Positions 9,321 to 18,474 of a DNA stretch of 64,000 bases are shown in pieces; the stretch's first letter is position 1, and each line of letters starts with the position of its first letter. The stretch is from Rhizorhapis suberifaciens (GTDB lineage: Bacteria; Pseudomonadota; Alphaproteobacteria; Sphingomonadales; Sphingomonadaceae). The translations under genes and the position numbers were made by a program. Under the pieces are notes generated by a model. The model did not search any database, was not told the DNA's origin, and was given only the letters and a program-made list of their open reading frames with translations. The stretch lies in assembly GCF_014200045.1 (NCBI RefSeq), contig NZ_JACHOV010000011.1:86873-150872 (forward strand). The letters run 5' to 3'.

Positions 9321-10013
9321 CTAAGACCCCGTCAGCAATCGATATCCCACCCCTGGCTCGTTCCTGATGAGCCTTGGGCTGGACGGGTTTTCCTCCAGCT
9401 TGAGGCGCAGGCTTCTCGCCACAACGCGGAGATATTCGACGTCCTGTTCATGCGCCGGCCCCCAGACTTCCTTCAGGATTTGCATATGGGTGCAGACCCG
9501 CCCGAAATGGCGGGCGAGTACGGCCAAAAAATGATATTCCTTGGGCGTTAGCCGCACTTCTTCGCCATGACGGCGAACCATGCGTGCGCCAAGGTCGATC
9601 TCGACAGCGCCGGCACGCACTATTTCTTGTTGCATGTCTCCCTGCACATGGCGGCGCAAAGCTGACCGCAGACGGGCCAGCACTTCCTCGCTGTCGAAGG
9701 GTTTCGTGACATAATCGTCCGCGCCAAGATCAAGGGCTGCAATTTTTTCGGCGGTTTCCTCACGCGCGGAAATAACGATGATGGCCGCCTTTGCCGCAGC
9801 GCCCAGAAGGGGCAGCAGTTCCAATCCGTCGCGGTCAGGCAGGCCCAGGTCCAGCAATATTGCTGCTGGCGAAACAATGTTTGCAAGGCTGAGCGCCTCC
9901 TTGGCGCTCGACGCTTCGATCGGTTCGTAACCGGCGCGCATGAGCATGGCGGCAAGTAGCCTCCGGATGTGACGTTCGTCATCGACGATTAGAATTTTTT
10001 TGTGGGCTGTCAT
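9321..10013 (-). CDS. kdpE: OmpR/KdpE-family response regulator
   Basis: A 230-residue regulator with an N-terminal receiver domain: acidic pocket Asp11-Asp12, phospho-acceptor Asp55 in ILLDLGLPD, and conserved Lys104 in YVTKPF. A winged-helix DNA-binding domain follows (about 130-228), including TPKEYHFLAVLARHFGRV and EYLRVVARSLRLKLE. The closest family is KdpE. Its start overlaps the stop of the kinase gene by 4 nt (ATGA), so the two are translationally coupled. Upstream in the same operon is kup rather than kdpFABC, so the probable target is the Kup potassium transporter or a kdp operon elsewhere. Confidence 0.9.
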   Translation of the reverse strand: MTAHKKILIVDDERHIRRLLAAMLMRAGYEPIEASSAKEALSLANIVSPAAILLDLGLPDRDGLELLPLLGAAAKAAIIVISAREETAEKIAALDLGADDYVTKPFDSEEVLARLRSALRRHVQGDMQQEIVRAGAVEIDLGARMVRRHGEEVRLTPKEYHFLAVLARHFGRVCTHMQILKEVWGPAHEQDVEYLRVVARSLRLKLEENPSSPRLIRNEPGVGYRLLTGS

Positions 10014-11512
10014 TCGAGGAAGCTCAATGTCGGGGCGATGACGAGGTTGGAAGGGAAGCGCAATGTGAAAACCGCACCCGGCTTATCGATCCGGTTCGCG
10101 GCCGTCACATCTATTCCCATCGCCTGTGTAAACCCCCGCACAATGGCAAGCCCAAGGCCAGTCCCTCCAATGCGGTCATTGCCCGCCAATCGCGTGAAGC
10201 GGTCAAATATTGCCTTTTCCTGACCGGAAGGAATGCCGGGTCCTTCGTCCAAGATGGACAATGAAAGCGCATCTCCATCCATCGCTGCTTGAATCGCTAT
10301 GGAACAGTGGGGCGGCCCATATTTCTGTGCGTTGCCGATAAGGTTGATGAGAATATGGTGCAACAGACGCGGATCGGCCGCGACCAGGGGCAGGTTGACG
10401 GGAACGTCGGTTTCTACGAGGCGACGGGTTTCAGGGCCAAAGTCGCTCAGGGCCGCCTCGATGGCGTCGGTCAGGTCTACTGGTTCAGTTGCGAGCATGA
10501 TGGCCCCGGCCTCTACGCGCGCCATGCCCAGCAGATTGCCGACGAGCCGCTCCAGCCGACGAGCCTCGAAATAGATCTCATCTATGGCTGCCTGAGGAGG
10601 AGCCTCCTGGTGCAGCGCCTTCAGCCTGCCAAGTATGACGGTGAGCGGCGTGCGCAGATCATGGCCGAGGGAGGATAGAAGCGCGGCTCGCAGTTCGTCA
10701 CGCTGATGCAGCCGCTCTATTTCGGCCTGCTCCGCCGCCAGACGAATGCGCCCGATTGACTGAGCCAATTGTTCCAGAACGCCGTCGAACAGAAGCGCGT
10801 TTTCCGCAGCTATCGGTTGTTGTGCATCGTCGCGCGCGATCCCCAGAACGCCGAGCTTCTCGCCGCCTGCAATCAACGGGGCAAACATCCAATCAGCCGA
10901 AGCCATTGTGCGAGTGCCTCTGCCGGTGCGATCGGCATTGTCATGCGTCCAGTGGGCCGCTGCGGTGTCGATGGCGCCGATGACCGGCGTGTCAGGCACG
11001 GCTGCGGCAGGGAAAAGATCGCCGCCCCTCAGTTCCAGGAAAATGACAATGCGAGCGCCGAACAAGGCGGCAATGTCCGTACTGGCGCGACGGAGGATGG
11101 CGGCTTCATCGTTCAACCCCGCCATGGTTTGTGCAAAGCCGGCAACGGCGGCACTTGCCCGCGCCCTCCCTTCCGCCTGCACCTTTTCGTTCCGTAATTG
11201 TGCAGCAAGGTGACTGGTGACGGCAGCGACGGTGAATAACGCAAGGAGTGTGACGACATTGTCAGGGCTATTGACCCACAGCGTAAAATGGGGAGGCAGG
11301 AGAAAGAAATTGTAGTTCAGCGCCGCGAGCGCGCTGGCAAACAGACCCGGCCACAGGCCAGATCGGGAGGAAACGATTATTACCGGCAGCAGATACAGGA
11401 AGCCAACGCTGGCCAGCTCAAGCCTGCCCCGCAACAGAACGGCGGCGACCGTCACGGCGGCTACAATGACAACCGCGAGGAGATAGGGCTGCACTTTTCT
11501 TAAGGGGAGCAT
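10010..11512 (-). CDS. kdpD: KdpD-like sensor histidine kinase lacking the N-terminal KdpD/USP region
   Basis: About 500 residues. It starts with a cluster of membrane helices (DUF4118 type, LYLLPVIIVSSRSGLWPGLFASALAALNYNFFLLPP), followed by a GAF-like domain. The dimerisation/phospho-acceptor helix has His284 (SSLGHDLRTPLTVI) and the ATPase domain has N and G boxes (LINLIGNAQKYG, GPGIPSGQ, GTGLGLAIV). E. coli KdpD is about 890 aa; the cytosolic KdpD and universal-stress-like domains are absent here, as in several alphaproteobacterial kinases. I chose the ATG at 11512 because GGAAGG lies 7 nt upstream; a longer frame starts at 11533. It lies between kup and kdpE and probably senses potassium or turgor. 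Confidence 0.85.
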   Translation of the reverse strand: MLPLRKVQPYLLAVVIVAAVTVAAVLLRGRLELASVGFLYLLPVIIVSSRSGLWPGLFASALAALNYNFFLLPPHFTLWVNSPDNVVTLLALFTVAAVTSHLAAQLRNEKVQAEGRARASAAVAGFAQTMAGLNDEAAILRRASTDIAALFGARIVIFLELRGGDLFPAAAVPDTPVIGAIDTAAAHWTHDNADRTGRGTRTMASADWMFAPLIAGGEKLGVLGIARDDAQQPIAAENALLFDGVLEQLAQSIGRIRLAAEQAEIERLHQRDELRAALLSSLGHDLRTPLTVILGRLKALHQEAPPQAAIDEIYFEARRLERLVGNLLGMARVEAGAIMLATEPVDLTDAIEAALSDFGPETRRLVETDVPVNLPLVAADPRLLHHILINLIGNAQKYGPPHCSIAIQAAMDGDALSLSILDEGPGIPSGQEKAIFDRFTRLAGNDRIGGTGLGLAIVRGFTQAMGIDVTAANRIDKPGAVFTLRFPSNLVIAPTLSFLE

Positions 11513-11554
11513 CGCGATCCTTCCGCCCGGCATCCTACGCGCGATTGGCCCGTT

Positions 11555-13462
11555 TTACACCTCGATCTGTGCGCCCAACTCCACGACGCGATTGGGCGGA
11601 ATTCGGAAAAAAGCCGTGGGATCGGCCGCATTACGCTGCAGAAAGATGAAAAGCAGGTCCTGCAGGAACGGCATGCCCGACCGTGAGGCGCGGCGCAGGG
11701 CATTGCGGCCTATGAAGAAAGAAGTGCCGCCACGCCCTTCCACCAACCCCGCCTCACGAGCGAGATCCGCCGGGATGTCGGGTGCCTCCATATAGCCATA
11801 GGTCAGGGTTCCGCGTGAAAAATGGCTGTTTATCCGGGTGATGGTCAGCCTTTTGGTACGATTGGCGCGCGGTTCGTTGATTGTGCGGACCGACAGGATG
11901 AGATTGTGAGAATGCAACACGCGATTATGCTTCAGGTTGTGGAGCAGTGCGGTCGGCGCGATATCCTGATCCGATGTCAGGAATACAGCGGTGCCATCCA
12001 CCAGCAGCGGCGGTCTCGCGATCAGCGCTGAAGCCAGTTCGTCAAGCGGTACCGTGTCCCCTCTCGTACGCTGCGCCACGAGTTGGCGTCCTCGGACCCA
12101 AGTTGCGATAACCGTCCCCACGAGCGCCGCCACCAAAAGGGGGACCCATCCACCCTCGATGACGCGAAGGATATTGGCGCCAAAGAAGATCAGATCGATA
12201 GTGAGCAACGGCGCAATGAAGGCAATGGCCATCGACAGCCTCCACCTCCAAAGCTGATGGATCACGATGAAGGCAAGGCAAGTGGTCACTACCATGGTGC
12301 CGGTCACAGCAATGCCATAGGCCGCAGCCATGGCCGAGGAACTGCCAAATCCGTTGACCAGCACCACCACCCCGACGAACAGCAGCCAGTTGATCACGGG
12401 CATGTAGATCTGTCCAGCATGATGTTCGGAGGTTTGCAGGATTGACATGCGTGGCAACAGGCCGAGCGCTATGGCCTGCTGCGTCAGGGAAAAGGCCCCG
12501 GTGATCACTGCCTGACTGGCGATGATGGTCGCCAGGGTCGCCAGAATGACAAGCGGGGCCCGCAACGCATCGGGCGCCATCAGGAAGAACCAGTCGGCAT
12601 TGTGAAAGACCGTTCCTGACTGCTTTGCTGCCGCAAGCGCCGAAAGGGCCAGCGCACCCTGGCCCAAATAATTCAGGGTGAGGGCGGGAAAGACGAAATA
12701 GAGCCAGCCCATCTGAATGGGCTTGCGTCCAAAATGTCCCATGTCCGCGATCAACGCTTCCGCCCCCGTGACCGTCAGGAACACCGCGCCCAGGACGAAC
12801 AGGCCTGTGACGCCATGCTGCGAAACAAAGGAAACCGCGTAGATGGGATTTAGCGACAATAAGATCTGGGGCACCTGAGCGATATGCCAGATGCCAAGGC
12901 CGCCAAGCGCCAGGAACCAGATGACACAAATGGGCCCGAACAGGCTCGCTACCCTGGCAGTGCCGTGCGATTGGATGAAGAACAGGCCGGTGAGAATGCC
13001 CATGGTGAGGCCCAGGATGATGTGCGGGGTCATCATATGATCGACCCCCGGCACCGTCGTTAATCCTTCGACTGCCGACAATACCGAAAGGGCCGGTGTA
13101 ATGATCGCGTCGCCATAGAAGAGGGCGGCGCCCGCCGCGCCTAATATGATGACGGCAAGCGAAGGCCGCCGGGTGCCTCGCATCGCCAGCGCCATCAGGG
13201 ACAGCACGCCGCCCTCCCCATTATTGTCAGCGCGAGTAAGGAAAAGCACATATTTAACCGTGACGATCAGGATCAGCGCCCAGACGGCGAGGGATAACAC
13301 CCCTAAAATCTCGCTGCGGGCGATGCCGTTGCCCGCGGCCTGGGCCAAGGCTTCGCGAAAGGCATATAAGGGGCTGGTGCCGATATCCCCATAGACAACG
13401 CCGATGGCGCCGATGGTCAGGGCGAAGGTCCGCTTTGGATTGGTGGCAGATGCTGTGGTCAT
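11555..13462 (-). CDS. kup: Kup-type low-affinity potassium/proton symporter
   Basis: About 635 residues with some twelve hydrophobic segments followed by a cytosolic C-terminal domain (about residues 460-635). The N-terminal family signature GAIGVVYGDIGTSPLYAFRE is present, as are NNGEGGVLSLMAL and GDAIITPALSVLSAVEG, all diagnostic of KUP/HAK/KT transporters. Length is typical (about 620-640). The start is set at ATG 13462; an upstream in-frame GTG at 13486 would add eight residues. It heads an apparent operon kup-kdpD-kdpE, with 42 nt between kup and the kinase, which suggests that the two-component pair is linked to potassium uptake by Kup. Confidence 0.92.
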   Translation of the reverse strand: MTTASATNPKRTFALTIGAIGVVYGDIGTSPLYAFREALAQAAGNGIARSEILGVLSLAVWALILIVTVKYVLFLTRADNNGEGGVLSLMALAMRGTRRPSLAVIILGAAGAALFYGDAIITPALSVLSAVEGLTTVPGVDHMMTPHIILGLTMGILTGLFFIQSHGTARVASLFGPICVIWFLALGGLGIWHIAQVPQILLSLNPIYAVSFVSQHGVTGLFVLGAVFLTVTGAEALIADMGHFGRKPIQMGWLYFVFPALTLNYLGQGALALSALAAAKQSGTVFHNADWFFLMAPDALRAPLVILATLATIIASQAVITGAFSLTQQAIALGLLPRMSILQTSEHHAGQIYMPVINWLLFVGVVVLVNGFGSSSAMAAAYGIAVTGTMVVTTCLAFIVIHQLWRWRLSMAIAFIAPLLTIDLIFFGANILRVIEGGWVPLLVAALVGTVIATWVRGRQLVAQRTRGDTVPLDELASALIARPPLLVDGTAVFLTSDQDIAPTALLHNLKHNRVLHSHNLILSVRTINEPRANRTKRLTITRINSHFSRGTLTYGYMEAPDIPADLAREAGLVEGRGGTSFFIGRNALRRASRSGMPFLQDLLFIFLQRNAADPTAFFRIPPNRVVELGAQIEV

Positions 13463-13645
13463 ATCCCGGCATTCTGATTGCTGCACATGCCGGCATGGGA
13501 CCGCAAAGAGCCGTTAAGATGCCATGGGAATTGTTGATGACAGCGTAAGGAAGTCGTAAAATCGCATCGGAATACCATCCTGTCGTTCTTCCAGCGGAGT
13601 TCACTTCCTGTTCAGGCGACAGGCGTGAGCGGTTGAAGGCAAGTG

Positions 13646-14845
13646 ATGGAACGGTGGGGAATTCCTTTGGATCGGGTTGCGAAGGCGGCATTTGTGCTGG
13701 CGGTGGCGCTTACCGTGCCGGCGCAGGCCCAACAGGCTGGATCGGTGGACGACTTCCAATTGCCAGCCGGCGAAGCCGCGCCGCCGCCCCCTGCAGCGGG
13801 GCCCGTCGATCCAGAAAAGCCGGCGCCTGTTCAGGGGCTTCCTCAACCGACACCGCGTCCAGTCCCGGTGCCGCCTCTGATCGGAAAACAAGCCCCACCT
13901 ATTCTGCCGCCCCCGACGGTGTTGCCGAAATCGTCCGACAAGCCCGCAGCCAGCACTTCGCCCACTCGGAACGTTGAAAGCGCTCCCGCTTCGGCGCCCA
14001 AATCCGCCAAAAACGCTTTGCCTGCGCCCGCAATGCGCAGTCGGGTCGCCGGAACCAAACCGCAGGGGCGGCCAGCGCCGTCAGCCGCTACCAAGCAGAC
14101 CGCGCCAACGACTACCCCGCCTCTGCTCGCCAGCTCTTCTTCCTCCTGGACTTGGTGGCTTGGAGGCGGAGGGCTGCTGGCCTTGCTGCTGGCGGCTATT
14201 GGTTTCGGCCTGCGCCGAAGGCGGCACCTTGAGGAGGCTGACGATGCCTTCCGACGCGAAGAGCTGCCGCCGGACCTTGAGGAAATCTCCAGCCCCCCGG
14301 TGCAAACCGCGGTTTCGGAGCCACGGCTGGTGTGGACCCAGCTAGAATTGGCGTTCGAGCCCCAAAGCCTGACCCTGGCCTTGGTCAACGCGAGGCTTGC
14401 CTATCGATTGTCTTTGAAGAATTTGACCGATGCCGCGGTCGGACCGGTCAGCATCGCTTGTGACATTATCTCGGCCCATTCCTCGCTTTCCGTTGAAGAA
14501 CAGCTTTCGCCCGGGCGAGGCGAGATGCTTGAGCCAAAGCATGAAATCCCCTCGCTTGTCCCTGGAGAAACCGTCTCGCTCATGAGCGAATTGCAACTCC
14601 CCATCGCTGCAATCCTTCCCGTTCGCAGTGGCAACGCCAGCCTCTTCGTACCGCTTGTGCGTTTTCGCATCACCGCGCCCGACTCGGACGGGCCGCCACT
14701 GGTCGGCACCAGGATTTTCGTTGTCGGCGAAAGGCCGGGACAGGCGGGGAGGCGGCTCAAGCCTATCCGGGTCGACTTAGGCCCTCGCACCTTCTCCCGC
14801 ATCGACCAGCGAGAGATAGAGGCCCAGTCTGAAGCTCTTGGATAA
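13646..14845 (+). CDS. Exported/membrane proline-rich protein of unknown function
   Basis: A 399-residue protein. A signal peptide (VAKAAFVLAVALTVPAQAQQ) covers about residues 10-30. A long Pro/Ala-rich low-complexity linker follows (about 40-165). One membrane helix, WWLGGGGLLALLLAAIGFGL, at about 171-190 is followed by RRRR, placing the C-terminal part (190-399) in the cytoplasm by the positive-inside rule. That part is a mostly beta-looking domain (LELAFEPQSLTLALVNARLAYRLSLKNLTD...) without a motif I recognise. AAGG lies 6 nt before the ATG. It is divergent from kup and convergent with the DNA ligase gene; neither suggests a role. Its codon use looks native. Confidence 0.75.
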   Translation: MERWGIPLDRVAKAAFVLAVALTVPAQAQQAGSVDDFQLPAGEAAPPPPAAGPVDPEKPAPVQGLPQPTPRPVPVPPLIGKQAPPILPPPTVLPKSSDKPAASTSPTRNVESAPASAPKSAKNALPAPAMRSRVAGTKPQGRPAPSAATKQTAPTTTPPLLASSSSSWTWWLGGGGLLALLLAAIGFGLRRRRHLEEADDAFRREELPPDLEEISSPPVQTAVSEPRLVWTQLELAFEPQSLTLALVNARLAYRLSLKNLTDAAVGPVSIACDIISAHSSLSVEEQLSPGRGEMLEPKHEIPSLVPGETVSLMSELQLPIAAILPVRSGNASLFVPLVRFRITAPDSDGPPLVGTRIFVVGERPGQAGRRLKPIRVDLGPRTFSRIDQREIEAQSEALG

Positions 14846-14877
14846 AATTGGCGCGGCGCTTGTGCGCGGCAAATGTA

Positions 14878-16467
14878 TCAATCCTTCATCATTGCCCGCA
14901 ATGTTTCGATACGGTCGGCTTCATGCGCGGGCTTGTCGGCTCGGATGCGATTGATGCGCGGGAAGCGCATGGCAAGCCCGGACTTGTGTCGTTTGCTTTC
15001 ATGTACGGAATCAAAGGCAACTTCGAACACCAGGCTTTTGTCTGTCTCTCGCACAGGCCCGAAACGATTGATGGTATGACGGCGGACATAACCGTCGAGC
15101 CATTTCAGTTCCTCATCTGTGAAACCGAAATAGGCTTTGCCCACGGGCAGCAAATCGGCGCCCTGGTCGGGATCGCCATCCCAGCAGCCGAAGGTAAAGT
15201 CGGAATAAAAGGAGGAGCGCTTGCCGCTCCCGCGCTGCGCGTACATGAGGACGCAGTCGACCAGCAGCGGGTCGCGCTTCCATTTGTACCAGAGGCCTGT
15301 CCGTCGCCCCGGCACATAGGGGCTGTCGCGTCGCTTGAGCATTACGCCCTCGATCGCATCGTCGCGCGCCCGCTCTCGGATCGACGCAAGGTCGTCAAGG
15401 CTGGCAGCCGCGATCACCGGTGAGATATCAAAGCGCCCTGCATCGAGCCGAGGCACGAACGCCTCCAGCATCTCTCGCCGCTGTTCCCAGCTTAATGGGC
15501 GCAAATCCTGATCCTCTACAATCAGCAGATCATAGAGGCGCACGAACGCGGGATAATCAGCCAGCATTACCTTTGAAACCGTCTTGCGTCCCAATCGCTG
15601 TTGCAGCGCGTTGAAGCTCGCCGCGCCGCCCTTCTCCCCGCCCTGATGGCTACCGCGCACCAGCAACTCACCGTCCAGGACGGCGGGCGTGTCGAGCGCT
15701 GCGACGATCTCCGGAAAGCTTGACGAAATATCGTCGCCCGAGCGCGAATAGAGCCGCGTCTCACCGCCGGCATGGACGATCTGAACGCGGATGCCGTCCC
15801 ATTTCCACTCAGCGGCATAGGCCGCCATGTCGATGATTGTCTCGTCGAGCGGATAGGCAAGCATGAAAGGCCGGAAGAGCGGCTTGTCGCCAGCATGAGG
15901 GGGCGGCCCGCCTTCTGCCCATCCAAACAGGGGGCGATAGGGCGGCGTCTGCCCGTGCCAATATTCCTCGACGTCATCGATGCTCACGTTGAAAGCCTGT
16001 GCGAAAGCCGCCTTGGCGAGACGCGACGAAATACCAATGCGCATTGCACCTGTCGCCAGCTTGAGCAGCGCAAACCGCCCGGTGGCGTCGAGCCGGTCAA
16101 GCAGCGCAGCGAGATCACCCATCGCGCTGAGGCGCGTCATATGGGCCAGCGCGTCGACCGCTTCGGACACTGTAGGCGGGTTCACCGCTACCTCCGGACC
16201 GGGCCAGAGAAGACTCGCTGTCTCGGCAGTATCGCCAACATAGTCGCGCGAAAGGGTGAACAATATGGGATCGACCCGTTGCATAAGCAGATTTCGGATG
16301 GTGGAGCTCTTGACCGCCGGGAAGTCGAGACTGTCGGTGAGCGCTGCGAGTGCCCACCCTCGGTCAGGGTCGGGCGTTGTGCGCAGATAATCAGCGATCA
16401 ATTTCAACTTGCCGTTGCGGCTGCGCGTATAGACCAATGCATCGACGAGGGCGGCAAAGCGCTCCAT
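14878..16467 (-). CDS. Cisplatin-damage-response type ATP-dependent DNA ligase
   Basis: A 530-residue ATP-dependent ligase. An N-terminal helical DNA-binding domain (1-170) is followed by the nucleotidyltransferase domain. The adenylated lysine is Lys222 in AEWKWDGIRVQ (motif I, KxDG); later come YSRSGDDIS, PAVLDGELLV, GVMLKRRDSPYVPGRR and WYKWKRDP (motifs III-V), and an OB-fold C terminus. The family is found in many alphaproteobacteria next to an MBL-fold exonuclease, as here, and is tied to repair of cross-links and other damage. The frame is open back to 16605, but that part overlaps the exonuclease gene and is unlike the family. The family-like start is ATG 16467, with 16470 also possible. 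Confidence 0.9.
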   Translation of the reverse strand: MERFAALVDALVYTRSRNGKLKLIADYLRTTPDPDRGWALAALTDSLDFPAVKSSTIRNLLMQRVDPILFTLSRDYVGDTAETASLLWPGPEVAVNPPTVSEAVDALAHMTRLSAMGDLAALLDRLDATGRFALLKLATGAMRIGISSRLAKAAFAQAFNVSIDDVEEYWHGQTPPYRPLFGWAEGGPPPHAGDKPLFRPFMLAYPLDETIIDMAAYAAEWKWDGIRVQIVHAGGETRLYSRSGDDISSSFPEIVAALDTPAVLDGELLVRGSHQGGEKGGAASFNALQQRLGRKTVSKVMLADYPAFVRLYDLLIVEDQDLRPLSWEQRREMLEAFVPRLDAGRFDISPVIAAASLDDLASIRERARDDAIEGVMLKRRDSPYVPGRRTGLWYKWKRDPLLVDCVLMYAQRGSGKRSSFYSDFTFGCWDGDPDQGADLLPVGKAYFGFTDEELKWLDGYVRRHTINRFGPVRETDKSLVFEVAFDSVHESKRHKSGLAMRFPRINRIRADKPAHEADRIETLRAMMKD

Positions 16468-16522
16468 CATCACAGCCTGTCCAGAAGTGGGCGGCAATCT
16501 TTCCACGGAAAACGCGGCATAG

Positions 16523-17527
16523 CTAATCGTCCTCGTCCTCATAATGCACCAGGGCAAGCGCACGCGCCTGCCGCTGATGGAGTTCGCACCAGCGCAACAG
16601 CGCATCCTCGCGGCCGTGGGTGATCCACGTCTCGCCTGGGTTCACTTCCTCAATGGTGGCGGTGAGTTCGTCCCAGTCGGCATGGTCGGAAATAACCAGC
16701 GGAAGCTCGACATTGCGCTGCCGAGCCCGCTGACGCACCCGCATCCAGCCGCTTGCCATAGCGGTGATCGGGTCGGGTAGCCGCCGGCTCCAGCGGTCGT
16801 TGAGCGCGCTGGGCGGGCAAAGCACGAGCTGTCCCGCCAAATCCGCTTTTGCGGCATCGGAAACGAGCCGCAGCGGACCCAGATCGACGCCAAGCTCCTC
16901 ATAGAGCCGGCACATCCGCTCCAGCGCGCCATGCAGCCAGATCGGGTCCCGATATCCGGCGCGGCGCAATTCCGCGATTAGCCGCTGCGCCTTACCCAAG
17001 GCATAGGCTCCGACCAGCACACAGCGATCCGGACTGGCCCGAAGCGCCGCCAGCAACTTGCCGACCTCCTGCTCGACCGGCGGATGGCGGAAGACGGGGA
17101 GGGCAAAGGTCGCTTCCGTCACCAGGACGTCGCAGGAGGTGGCGACGAATGGCAGGCAAGTGGGGTCAGGCCGGCGTTTGTAGTCGCCGGTCACGATGAC
17201 ACGTTCGCCGGCATGCTCCAGCAATATCTGCGCCGAACCCAGTACATGTCCGGCCGGCAGGAACGTCGCATCCACTCCGCCCGGCAGGCGAAGCGTCTCG
17301 CCATAGGCGATGGGCGCCGTGTCCTCTTGCACCCCGTAGCGCAACCCCATGATGGCGAGTGTTTCGGGGGTGGCCACGGTACGGCCATGCCCGCCGCGCG
17401 CATGATCCGCATGGCCATGGGTCACAAGAGCGGTGTCGACCGGCCCCGAAGGATCTATCCAGCAGTCCGCCGGCGCGATAAAAAGGCCATGCGCTTCTGC
17501 GCGTACCCAAAGACTAGTTCTGACCAT
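16523..17527 (-). CDS. Ligase-associated DNA exonuclease (MBL fold)
   Basis: A 334-residue metallo-beta-lactamase-fold nuclease. The zinc-binding signature HGHADH is at residues 37-42, with further likely metal or structural residues in VIVTGDYKRRPDPTC and at VISDHADWDEL near the C terminus, plus WITHGRED. This is the CPSF/Pso2-like subgroup found next to the cisplatin-type DNA ligase. The gene precedes the ligase on the same strand, separated by about 55 nt, and the two are almost certainly co-transcribed. In other bacteria this pair is often accompanied by an Lhr-type helicase and a phosphoesterase; neither is seen here. Confidence 0.9.
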   Translation of the reverse strand: MVRTSLWVRAEAHGLFIAPADCWIDPSGPVDTALVTHGHADHARGGHGRTVATPETLAIMGLRYGVQEDTAPIAYGETLRLPGGVDATFLPAGHVLGSAQILLEHAGERVIVTGDYKRRPDPTCLPFVATSCDVLVTEATFALPVFRHPPVEQEVGKLLAALRASPDRCVLVGAYALGKAQRLIAELRRAGYRDPIWLHGALERMCRLYEELGVDLGPLRLVSDAAKADLAGQLVLCPPSALNDRWSRRLPDPITAMASGWMRVRQRARQRNVELPLVISDHADWDELTATIEEVNPGETWITHGREDALLRWCELHQRQARALALVHYEDEDD

Positions 17528-17667
17528 CAGGACTCAAGATGGTTTCGCAGTTGGGAAAATCCAGCGCCGGAATATTGCGATGGCCCCTCGGGGGGGGCGG
17601 AGAATGTGATGACAACGGCGATCAGGGTCTTTAGTTGTCGGGGACCTCTTTTGCGTCGGAGCTACCC

Positions 17668-18063
17668 ATGTTGCCCGCTCGATCTTTCAGCGTTTCCATT
17701 CGCCATGAATGGCAGGCACTTTACGAACGCATCTGGCGACCCGAATTTTTTCCGAAATGGGCAGCAGGTCTATCGGAATCCGACCTTCGTCTCGAAGGCG
17801 GGCAATGGCTTGCCAATGGCCCTGCGGGACCGATCAGTATTCGATTCACGCCTCATAACAGGTTCGGCGTGATGGATCATTTTGTCGATACGGGCGACGG
17901 AAATGAAATCCACGTCCCCCTTCGCGTCGTCCAGAACAATGATGGCGCGGAGGTAATTTTGACCCTGTTTCGTCAACCCGACATGGATGACACGCGCTTC
18001 GCGGCCGATATCAAATGGGTCAATCGCGATCTCAAGTTTCTGAAGGCTCTGATAGAGCGTTGA
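17668..18063 (+). CDS. SRPBCC (START-like) family protein
   Basis: A 131-residue single-domain protein with the fold pattern of the polyketide cyclase/SRPBCC superfamily: an opening strand RSFSVSIRHEWQALYERIWRPEFFPKW, a central beta sheet, and a long C-terminal helix (DTRFAADIKWVNRDLKFLKALIE). GGAG lies 6 nt before ATG 17668, so I prefer this to the upstream TTG at 17635. Such proteins bind hydrophobic ligands; no catalytic residue can be assigned. It lies alone, divergent from the exonuclease/ligase pair. Confidence 0.75.
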   Translation: MLPARSFSVSIRHEWQALYERIWRPEFFPKWAAGLSESDLRLEGGQWLANGPAGPISIRFTPHNRFGVMDHFVDTGDGNEIHVPLRVVQNNDGAEVILTLFRQPDMDDTRFAADIKWVNRDLKFLKALIER

Positions 18064-18474
18064 CACCAAAATGGATCGCCAAGTCACCAGCAGTGGCCTT
18101 CGCCAAAGCTGCTAAGCTACCTATTCGCATCTTTTAGGGTTCAAGCCCGCTGGCCTTGCCGGCCCGAGGGGATCGCCGTTAACGGACGTACCATACCCCG
18201 CCTAAGGCGCGTTCTGCTTATCAAAGCCTGCAGGTCGACCAGCGCTTACATGAACTTAATGTCATGTCCCGGTCAGCCCGACGATAGCGGCATGCCTATA
18301 GGGTCCGGGCATGCCCTGGTCCCACCGCCTGCTCTATCCGATCGCGATCATCGTTGCGGCGACTCCGCCCCTGCTGTCGACGCGGCTGGTGCGCTCCTCG
18401 CATGAGAAGGACACGCTATCCCTTCCCCGCACTCCGTGATAATTTGCGGGAATCGAGTCCTTGGGAGTGGGAAC
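18064..18474. other. Intergenic region with one doubtful small ORF
   Basis: About 410 bases between the SRPBCC gene and the peroxiredoxin gene. The only candidate coding stretch is the 42-codon frame at 18311-18439, listed separately. Otherwise I see no gene, repeat or clear promoter. Confidence 0.4.
18311..18439 (+). CDS. Possible 42-residue membrane peptide
   Basis: A short frame begins MPWSHRLLYPIAIIVAATPPLL, a plausible single membrane helix or uncleaved signal, and ends with a charged tail. It sits just upstream of the peroxiredoxin gene on the same strand. There is no good ribosome-binding site. It may be a real small membrane protein, a remnant or chance. Confidence 0.25.
   Translation: MPWSHRLLYPIAIIVAATPPLLSTRLVRSSHEKDTLSLPRTP

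Noticed and set aside
12042..12929. Minus-strand frame of 295 codons inside kup
   Set aside because: Out-of-frame shadow of kup with no recognisable domain.
16468..16605. N-terminal extension of the DNA ligase
   Set aside because: The added 46 residues overlap the exonuclease gene and are unlike ligases; the family start fits ATG 16467/16470.
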